Source: a virus. Taken from it: 40,897 nucleotides of DNA. This document shows positions 34,359-40,897 of the stretch, piece by piece. The position numbers and the translations under genes were made by a program. The notes under the pieces are model-generated. The model worked only from the letters and a program-made list of their open reading frames with translations. It had not been told where the DNA came from and ran no database searches. The stretch lies in IMG/VR virus record IMGVR_UViG_3300025086_000076, positions 1 to 40,897 of that record. One strand, written 5' to 3'. Positions within the stretch are counted from its first letter, which is position 1. Each line of letters starts with the position of its first letter.

Positions 34359-35846
34359 TTACTTCATTAACATAAAGTTATTAGCACCTTGAGTAATTAA
34401 ACATCTTTCAGATAAGAAATGCATTTGCATTGCATCTAAAGCAGATGTAGCAGCTCCAACAGAACCAGTAACCCAAGTTTTTAATCTTCTGTCATCAGTT
34501 TGAGAAGCTCTATATCTAACATGTAAGAAAGGACGTTTCATGTTCTTACCTAACATTTCATCATAAACTGAAGAAACACCAGCTGGAACAATAACTCCTC
34601 TAATAGCAGCGCTACCAGCAGCAGCGTTAATACCACCTCTTGTAGCTTTGTCATTTAAATATCTCATATCAGATTTGTAGAAATCGTAAGATCCACGTCT
34701 GAAACCAGAGAAACCTAAGTTTAACGCCATATCCTCTGAGTTGTCAAATACTCCGTAAGAAGTACCACCAGCTCCGTAAGAATTCATAGAAGCTAACATG
34801 TCATCCATTGCTAACGAAGTAGCTCTGTTTACAAACATCATGTTTTCTTCAATAGCACCTTGAGCGTCAAACTCAGCTAAGATAGCGTCAAATTCAGCTA
34901 AATCAGTAGCGGCGTTAACACCAGTAACACCTGAAGTAACATTACCTCTATCAGTAATAGCATCAAATAATCCTTGTGTACCAACGCCTGAATCAGCATC
35001 AGCCCCTAAACTAGCATCAACAACAGTTGAGTTAGAACCTTTAACACTTTCTAGCATAGCCATCTCTAAATAATCAGTAAAACGAGCTCTAGTATCAGCT
35101 TCAGCTTTTAAGTACCATAAGTAACCTCCAGCACCTTCTTCAGTAGAAACCTCTACCCATCCAATTCTAGACGCATCAGAACCTGATACTTCGTAGTAAT
35201 CTTTCATAATAATTGGTTTATTAGAAAAAGATTTAAAGCTTGGTTGGTTAGCTTCGTGTGAATCAGCAGATGTTAATGGATTTGCTGTATCAACCGCGCT
35301 ATATGATTTACCTTTTGCATATTCAGAACCTACAACTAATAAAGTTGAAGCCCCAGCTCCTGTAGCGTGACCAGTTAAATCAGCTTTGTCAAACGGTTCA
35401 ACTTGTATAACAGCCGTATCAACGTCAGTAGCTAAACACATTGTAGTTATACCAGCACTTGATATAAGTACTAAATCGTTAGCTCTAACACCGTGATTAG
35501 CTAAAGTAAAACCACTAGTATTACCATCTATATCAGCTGTAACCTCAAAAGTACCATTTGTAGATCCTGCTGTTGCTACTGTACCTTTTACTGAGATGTG
35601 TAATCTTGCTTGTTCAGACCAAACAACCTGATCGGATGTCATAGCCTCTTCAGCTCCTACTTGTGAAAGAAATCCTGAAATTGTTCTTTTACCGAAAACT
35701 TCAGCTTCTTTTTCCATAAGATCTGGTAAATATTGTTGAGCCCACGTTACATCTGTAGAGCCCGTAAAATCTAAATAATTTGTAGCTAGCGTTTGCTTTT
35801 GTGTAGTAGGCACGCTATTCAAATTAGTTCCTGCAGTAATTGCCAT
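34359..35846 (-). CDS. Major capsid protein
   Basis: This 495-aa protein is predicted to be the HK97-fold shell subunit. It follows the scaffold-like gene, has a suitable length and a balanced soluble composition without signal peptide, and begins with an Ala/Thr-rich arm (MAITAGTNLNSVPTTQKQTL). A Gly/Ala/Thr-rich beta segment at about residues 75-160 may be the extended loop or an inserted surface domain. The segment ending in LWYLKAEADTRARFTDYLEM resembles the spine helix region. A strong intrinsic terminator lies just downstream, consistent with a highly expressed gene closing its own transcript. Assignment rests on context and general resemblance to marine phage capsid proteins. Confidence 0.85.
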   Translation of the reverse strand: MAITAGTNLNSVPTTQKQTLATNYLDFTGSTDVTWAQQYLPDLMEKEAEVFGKRTISGFLSQVGAEEAMTSDQVVWSEQARLHISVKGTVATAGSTNGTFEVTADIDGNTSGFTLANHGVRANDLVLISSAGITTMCLATDVDTAVIQVEPFDKADLTGHATGAGASTLLVVGSEYAKGKSYSAVDTANPLTSADSHEANQPSFKSFSNKPIIMKDYYEVSGSDASRIGWVEVSTEEGAGGYLWYLKAEADTRARFTDYLEMAMLESVKGSNSTVVDASLGADADSGVGTQGLFDAITDRGNVTSGVTGVNAATDLAEFDAILAEFDAQGAIEENMMFVNRATSLAMDDMLASMNSYGAGGTSYGVFDNSEDMALNLGFSGFRRGSYDFYKSDMRYLNDKATRGGINAAAGSAAIRGVIVPAGVSSVYDEMLGKNMKRPFLHVRYRASQTDDRRLKTWVTGSVGAATSALDAMQMHFLSERCLITQGANNFMLMK

Positions 35847-35866
35847 TTTTTTATTGTTTTAAATTG

Positions 35867-37069
35867 TTATTTGTTTTTGTTTTTAATCTTAAACTTAAAA
35901 TCATTAGCATCTTCGCCTAACACTCTTACCTTAATGCCTCCTGCTTCAATTTTTCCATGACTTTGTCTTGGATTCATATTAACATTTTTGGCTTTAGCAA
36001 CACTATTTTTCATAGCGTCCGCTTTTCCTTGTTCATAAAAGTGTTTTGCAACAGCATCCGCATTCATTGCTGTGTATAGAGACTTATGATAACCCTTAGC
36101 GTCTGTTAAAGCAGAATTTTTATCCAAAAACTTTTTGGTGAAATTGCTTATATCGCTCTGAGTGTTTTTAACCTCTTCAGCATTGTTTACATTAAACCTG
36201 TATTTTTTATCACCGACGTTATATTCAAAACCTTTGAACTTGTCGTTGAAAACTTGTTCAGTTTTCTGCGTAAAAATGTCAGAGTTCTTTTTAACTGTTT
36301 TTTGAGTTGCTTCTGACTCCTTGTTGTATCTATTAAAGAAATCAACCGCTTTTTGTTGCTCATTAGTGAGTTTCGATCCAGCTTTGATTTCATTATAGTA
36401 TTTGGACTTTTGCCCGTCCAGATGGGCTCTAGCGCTGGCAACTTGCTCTTTTAGCGCTAATTTTTTTCTTCGTATATCTCTATCTTCGTCTATTTCTTCG
36501 TCGTAAGAGAATGAATCTTCCATAAGGAAGTTAATTTCTTCGTTGTTTAAATGAGGTTTTGTTTGTTTGTAGTATTCATATAATAGATTTTGATCGTCTA
36601 ATTTTGAATAATCTTGATTAAGCTTTACGTAGTCATTTAAATCTCCTCCAGTCTCTTCCATAAAGTCCATTAACTTTTGGATATTTTCTGGTAATGGTTT
36701 TCCAGTAGCTTCAGCTTCAGCCACAGCTTCTTCAATTTGTTCTTCTACTTCAGCAACTTCTTCAGCTTCTTCTTTAGTAATTTCTTCTAATACTGGAGCC
36801 TCTTGTGTTTCAGCTTCCGGTTGTACTTCTTCTTGTTCTTGTGGGGCGTCGGCATCTTCAGACTCTGCAACCACTCCGCTGTCGTCAGTTGAACTTGCTT
36901 CAACTTCTGTATTTTCTTTTGGTTCTTCATTTTCTTCCGGTGTTGGTGGTTTACTTAAATCTACCTTTATAACACTGTCGTCACCTGCAGATTCAAATTT
37001 ACTTTCATCAACTTGTTCAGTTGTTTCTTGTGTAGTCTCTTCGACTACTTGTTCATCTTTTTCTTCCAT
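35867..37069 (-). CDS. Acidic scaffold-like protein
   Basis: This 400-aa protein sits between portal and major capsid genes, where tailed phages usually encode the scaffolding protein that organises procapsid assembly. The first 120 or so residues are extremely rich in Glu, Gln, Thr and Ser and probably disordered. The middle (about 185-260) is charged and helical with coiled-coil character, and the end (about 350-400) is Lys-rich and basic (FKFKIKNKNK). An acidic N-terminus, helical middle and basic C-terminus is a common scaffold design, the basic tail contacting the capsid protein. I see no protease motif. The function is inferred from position and composition. Confidence 0.65.
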   Translation of the reverse strand: MEEKDEQVVEETTQETTEQVDESKFESAGDDSVIKVDLSKPPTPEENEEPKENTEVEASSTDDSGVVAESEDADAPQEQEEVQPEAETQEAPVLEEITKEEAEEVAEVEEQIEEAVAEAEATGKPLPENIQKLMDFMEETGGDLNDYVKLNQDYSKLDDQNLLYEYYKQTKPHLNNEEINFLMEDSFSYDEEIDEDRDIRRKKLALKEQVASARAHLDGQKSKYYNEIKAGSKLTNEQQKAVDFFNRYNKESEATQKTVKKNSDIFTQKTEQVFNDKFKGFEYNVGDKKYRFNVNNAEEVKNTQSDISNFTKKFLDKNSALTDAKGYHKSLYTAMNADAVAKHFYEQGKADAMKNSVAKAKNVNMNPRQSHGKIEAGGIKVRVLGEDANDFKFKIKNKNK

Positions 37070-37097
37070 AATATAATATAATAATAATTAATAAATT

Positions 37098-39518
37098 TTA
37101 ACTAGGGTCAAACGAACCTAAATCAAATCCTCCACCTAGTATATCATTACCTGCAGACTCAAAGTTTTTAGGTGGTTTTCCACTATTTCTTTGCTCAATC
37201 ATTTCTGATTGTTGTGTAGCTTGTATCTTTGTTCTTTCGTCTTTTCTATCTTCTTTTTCTTTTTCTCTTTCTTTCATTCCATCAACTTCAATTCCTTTTA
37301 GCTGCATGTTGTATTGGAACTCTAGAGCCATTAGCTCTTTCTTGTGCTGAACTTCTTGCATCATTTTTTGAGCATCCATTTGAGCCTCCATTTGCATTAA
37401 CTCAGCTTTACTAGCGTTTATCGCTTGATTTTTTTGTATGTCAGCTTGTGCAGCAGCTTGAGAAGATTGTTGGTTTAATTCAGCTTGTTGCTGCATGTTT
37501 TGTTGTTGGATAGCTTGGTCTTTGTCTTGCTTTTTCTTTCTACGTATTTTAAGTAGTTGATTAGCTAGTTTTATATTGCGTATTTCTCTAAGATCAATAG
37601 CATCTTCTAGCTCTATACTTTGCTGCTGTAAAGCCATTTGAATATTGTTCTCTAAAATAGCTTGCTCTTCTTCATCTGGTTTTAATTCTAAAAATATTCC
37701 AAAATCATAAAGATGTAGTTCTGACATTTCTTTTAGTGTAGCTACGTTATGAACTCCTATAGCTTGAATAAACGCATCTTTAGTTGGAGAATATTCTATA
37801 ATATCAGATATTCTTAGCGAAAGACACTCTGCCGTTTCGGCTGTTAAAAATAAACCAGCTTGTAATATATGTCTAGTCGCTGTGTTAGAATTTGCTGCCG
37901 CTAGTTTTTGAACGCCTACTAAAGCGTTTTTATCTGGCGTACTACCGTCTCTAGCTTCGTTAAGTCCGGTTACGTCTCTTATCATCTGTAAATAATAGTT
38001 ATACGTACCAATTAGCGCTTGCATTTTATTTCCACCAGAACCTGATGTGATTTCCTGAATAGGTACTTTACCTGGATTCATATCACCATCACTAGTAAAT
38101 GATCTACCAATAACACTACCAGTTTGGAAGAACATGTTTAAAGCTTCTTGTGGGTTGTAGTTAGTTCCATTACCTAAATCAATTTCAGCTAAACCATCAG
38201 CATCTAAATAAACTCCATCTGGTGTCATTCTAGACATTACTTGTTGTAGTTTCAAATGTGTAAGCTGTATCATATCAGCAAAACCAGTAATACGTTTTAC
38301 TAGTGAATCTATCTTACCATTGTACATACGTGGAGCAACAATAGCATAACTCATTTTAACCTTAGTAAAATCACTTTTTGGACGCATCATGTTTTTAGAC
38401 ATTTCCCATCTAAGTAATTTATCGGTACCAAGAATCATAGCACCATCATATAAGCACTCTATAGATCTTTGCATTTTACTAAAACCACCCTCCATGTTTT
38501 CTGGCGGGTTAAACGAATCATCTTTAGGTATAATTTTATCAGCACCAGTTCCAGTTTCTTTTATTTTATAAACCTCGTTCATATAAGTTTTATAGTTAAA
38601 ATATAAAACTTGAATAGTGTTATTGTCTTCTTTATCGTAGTTGTGTATTGAATTATAATTAGATCTATTATAAGATTTATTCTTCATTATATCTTCAAGA
38701 TCACTTTCTGATAAATGTGGAAACTCTTTAGCTAATTCGTTTACCGGTATAGTTTTTACTTCACCAACATAATATATATCTTCAAAATATGGAGAATCAG
38801 TATATGAATAAACTAAATTAGCAGGATCAACGTAATCAATAGTAACACCTTCAGAAGTATTAAATGATGTTTTAACAGCTCCAATACCAAGCACTGTTAA
38901 ATCATAATAAAACCTTTTCTTTGTTAACTCATAATTATTACCTTCAAACAAAACACTTAAAGCTTGTTCTTCTGCTAACTCTACAGCTTGTTTATACGAA
39001 AGTTGCATGTGTATTCCTAGTTCTTCTTCTGATTCTGGTAATGTTTTTTGATCAGTCTCGTATAGATTTACATTAAAGTTTTCCATTGCTGCTTGGTTAA
39101 ACTCTTTAGTTTGCATATCTCTTATTATAGACTCCATGTACTCTGTTCTTTTTTCAACACCATTTGGTGATTGTGAAAAAGCTTTTATGTCATAAGTTCG
39201 TTCAGCTATACCATTAACAACTATATCTACAAATTTAGAAATAATAGGAACAGGTGTCCAGTCTAAATTTAAATAGGACAAATCGCCATTAATTGACAAC
39301 TCATCCTTATATTTCTGTATAGATTGTTCGCCTCGCGCGTACAACCTTAAATTATGAAAATTATTATGATTAGATCTATATCTATTCATATTTCTATCAT
39401 CGTTGAACCACTCTTGTTCTATTGCTTTACCTACTCTTAAACCGTAATCATAACTTAGCTTTTCAGCATCGCTTACGGTTTGACTTGGAAAATAACTTTT
39501 AATGCCAGACTCTGCCAT
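37098..39518 (-). CDS. Portal protein
   Basis: This 806-aa protein is predicted to form the dodecameric portal ring at the packaging vertex. Support comes from its position directly after the terminase, its length, and a portal-like core (SKFVDIVVNGIAERTYDIKA near residue 100; the MIRDVTGLNEARDGSTPDKNALVG region in the second half, typical of large podovirus portals). Roughly the last 150 residues are Gln-, Met- and Glu-rich and look like a long coiled coil, ending in a Gly/Asp/Phe-rich tail. The start is ATG at 39518 with an A/T-only leader (AATAAAT just upstream). Family assignment rests on context plus recognised sequence character, not on a search. Confidence 0.88.
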   Translation of the reverse strand: MAESGIKSYFPSQTVSDAEKLSYDYGLRVGKAIEQEWFNDDRNMNRYRSNHNNFHNLRLYARGEQSIQKYKDELSINGDLSYLNLDWTPVPIISKFVDIVVNGIAERTYDIKAFSQSPNGVEKRTEYMESIIRDMQTKEFNQAAMENFNVNLYETDQKTLPESEEELGIHMQLSYKQAVELAEEQALSVLFEGNNYELTKKRFYYDLTVLGIGAVKTSFNTSEGVTIDYVDPANLVYSYTDSPYFEDIYYVGEVKTIPVNELAKEFPHLSESDLEDIMKNKSYNRSNYNSIHNYDKEDNNTIQVLYFNYKTYMNEVYKIKETGTGADKIIPKDDSFNPPENMEGGFSKMQRSIECLYDGAMILGTDKLLRWEMSKNMMRPKSDFTKVKMSYAIVAPRMYNGKIDSLVKRITGFADMIQLTHLKLQQVMSRMTPDGVYLDADGLAEIDLGNGTNYNPQEALNMFFQTGSVIGRSFTSDGDMNPGKVPIQEITSGSGGNKMQALIGTYNYYLQMIRDVTGLNEARDGSTPDKNALVGVQKLAAANSNTATRHILQAGLFLTAETAECLSLRISDIIEYSPTKDAFIQAIGVHNVATLKEMSELHLYDFGIFLELKPDEEEQAILENNIQMALQQQSIELEDAIDLREIRNIKLANQLLKIRRKKKQDKDQAIQQQNMQQQAELNQQSSQAAAQADIQKNQAINASKAELMQMEAQMDAQKMMQEVQHKKELMALEFQYNMQLKGIEVDGMKEREKEKEDRKDERTKIQATQQSEMIEQRNSGKPPKNFESAGNDILGGGFDLGSFDPS

Positions 39519-39523
39519 ATTTA

Positions 39524-40897
39524 TTATTTGATTATTTGTGAATTATTACCAGTATTACTATACTTGGAAATGTTTATATTTAGTTTAGGTTTTTCAACCT
39601 TTGCGTTCGGTGCATATAAATGTCTATTATTTGCCATAATAGCTAAACCAGAACTTATAGATGCATCAAACTTTGTTCTTTTATTTATATCGAATTTACT
39701 CCAATCGTTTAACAAAGCATTAAAGTAAAGATCTCCAAATGTTCCATCTTGCTTCATACCAACATGATCTTGTATGTACATTTCAATTGCAGCAGCATGA
39801 GCTTGTTTTATATCTTCGCTAGAGTTTGGTATACCACCTACTTCTTTTTCCGCTACAGATAATTTGTTCCATATTTTATCAGGTCTATTCATACTAAAAC
39901 CTCTGTATCCTCTTCTTCTTAAATAGTATAACAATCTAGGTTTATTGTTCTCTGCGAGTATTGGCATACCATAAAACACTAGTGCCATTAGAACATCTTC
40001 AAAGAATATTTCAGCTGTAGGTGGTCTTGATAAGTATTCTAAAAAAAAGCTATTCGCAGGAGCGTCCTCCATACTAAACCTGGTTAAGCCGTGTAATGCT
40101 CCTTTAGATCCTTCTCCATCTACAGTCCCTGATATATCATAAGAGTCACAACCAAATGCTCCCATGTGTTCATTACCAGGGTATTTTATACCGTTTTTAA
40201 GTATCACTCTATTCTGCAATTGCTGAGGTGGAACCCAGCTAACTTTAAATCTACCTTTTGGATCTGGGTAGAATATTACTTGTGAATCTTTTATTCCGTT
40301 AACCCATTGAAAATTACCTGTTGTAACCCCTAAGGTTCTAGACATCTCTTCGTTATAATCTATTTGCTCGTATATTTTTACTAGATTAAATATACTATTT
40401 TTTGTTTCATCTCTAAACGCGTGCTCTGTAGTTCTTGGAAACTGGCGGTAAAATTCGTTTAATCCATCTTGATCATCTTTTAAACCATCAACTTCGTTTT
40501 GCCAATTATCTATTACACCTACATCTATTAGTTCACCGTCTGGTGCGAGTCTATCGATATCAGGAGTAGTAAAGACTGGAATTCCATACTCGTCAATAAA
40601 TCCTTCGTAGTTCCATTCCATTGGGATAAAAAGAGAGTATAGTCCAGACTTTGTCTGACCATTTCTATTTCTTTTCGTGACATCTGACGAGTTGTATAGT
40701 TTTTTAAAGTTTTCTCCACCTTTGTCTAATGCATTTGAAGTTGAGCCCATCATACATTTACCTATAATTCTACTACCTAATCGTAAACATGTTTTTGTAA
40801 CCCTCCAGTTATTTAAAATATTATCAGGTCTTTCCCATTTACCACTTTCATCGTGTACTAGTAACGCTAATTTTTCACCATCATAGCTATTATCACC
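39524..40897 (-). CDS. terL: Terminase large subunit, C-terminal part (5' end beyond the window)
   Basis: This is the DNA-packaging motor: an ATPase that translocates DNA into the procapsid, followed by a nuclease that cuts it. The frame stays open to the right edge, so the ATG at 40753 is internal. Translating 40754-40897 gives 48 more residues, including LALLVHDESGKW, a Walker B strand with the acidic pair at 40847-40852. It is followed by MMGSTSNA (coupling motif, about 40730-40753). Downstream, FGCDSYDISG and FFEDVLMALVFYGMPILAENN fit the acidic motifs of the RNase H-like nuclease domain. The Walker A region lies outside the window. The gene ends 5 bases before the portal ATG, the usual terminase-portal order. 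Confidence 0.93.
   Translation of the reverse strand, partial: GDNSYDGEKLALLVHDESGKWERPDNILNNWRVTKTCLRLGSRIIGKCMMGSTSNALDKGGENFKKLYNSSDVTKRNRNGQTKSGLYSLFIPMEWNYEGFIDEYGIPVFTTPDIDRLAPDGELIDVGVIDNWQNEVDGLKDDQDGLNEFYRQFPRTTEHAFRDETKNSIFNLVKIYEQIDYNEEMSRTLGVTTGNFQWVNGIKDSQVIFYPDPKGRFKVSWVPPQQLQNRVILKNGIKYPGNEHMGAFGCDSYDISGTVDGEGSKGALHGLTRFSMEDAPANSFFLEYLSRPPTAEIFFEDVLMALVFYGMPILAENNKPRLLYYLRRRGYRGFSMNRPDKIWNKLSVAEKEVGGIPNSSEDIKQAHAAAIEMYIQDHVGMKQDGTFGDLYFNALLNDWSKFDINKRTKFDASISSGLAIMANNRHLYAPNAKVEKPKLNINISKYSNTGNNSQIIK

Noticed and set aside
1-40897. Alternative genetic code (recoded stops)
   Set aside because: Genes are long and intact in the standard bacterial code, with TAA and TAG used as normal stops at tight junctions.
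1-40897. tRNA genes, insertion sequences, integrase or attachment sites
   Set aside because: I found no cloverleaf-like sequence, transposase, integrase or flanking direct repeats; coding sequence fills almost all of the window.

Overview
The window is a continuous stretch of the structural (late) half of a tailed double-stranded DNA phage. Every gene I can support lies on the minus strand, so transcription runs from 40897 down to 1. Genes are packed with gaps of 1-75 bases or short overlaps, and no gene-free stretch exceeds 300 bases. Both ends cut through genes: the large terminase at the right and a tail-fibre-like protein at the left. The sequence is visibly AT-rich. Stops are TAA and TAG at the junctions I checked, and no reading frame suggests stop recoding.

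The likely host is a marine member of the Bacteroidota (Flavobacteriia). The evidence is: (1) a protein with a signal peptide and a type IX secretion (T9SS) C-terminal sorting domain, a system restricted to that phylum; (2) three signal peptides whose predicted cleavage leaves an N-terminal glutamine, as in the published Bacteroidetes 'Q-rule'; (3) Cys-rich GC(T/M)D...NYD..AN.DDGSC repeats typical of marine flavobacterial surface proteins; (4) A/T-only leaders with almost no Shine-Dalgarno sequences. Host and family placement are inferences. The T7-like set (connector proteins, tail-tube-like protein, internal virion proteins, no recognisable tape measure or sheath) suggests podovirus-like morphology. 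A crAss-like affiliation is possible but not shown.

Layout in transcription order. Head module: terminase (C-terminal part), portal, acidic scaffold-like protein and major capsid protein, closed by a strong intrinsic terminator at 34314-34342. Connector/tail module: a 278-aa protein, a 54-aa CxC protein, two connector proteins, a 1958-aa tail protein, a 1314-aa tail protein carrying the Cys-rich repeats, a 141-aa protein, a 707-aa protein and a cupin-like protein. Ejection module: a 241-aa T7 gp14-like protein, a 499-aa protein and a 2492-aa multidomain protein with a HExxH zincin motif and a HAD phosphatase domain. Accessory module (8396-2615): an outer-membrane beta-barrel, a small basic protein, a one-TM coiled-coil protein, an exported thioredoxin-fold protein lacking both active cysteines, four small basic proteins around a soluble PAP2 phosphatase, another Lys-rich small protein, and the 681-aa T9SS cargo. 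Adhesion module: three tandem paralogues of about 140 aa, a 173-aa protein and the start of a tail fibre.

The most unusual part is the accessory module. It encodes proteins predicted to reach the periplasm, the outer membrane and the cell surface of the host. The surface protein carries the same repeat type as a virion tail protein encoded further upstream. A phage-run programme that changes the infected cell's envelope or surface (receptor masking, virion capture or release) is my main hypothesis. A second distinctive signal is a short recurring motif, (R/D)TMx(S/A)K, at four points of the 2492-aa protein, two of which exactly bracket the HAD domain.
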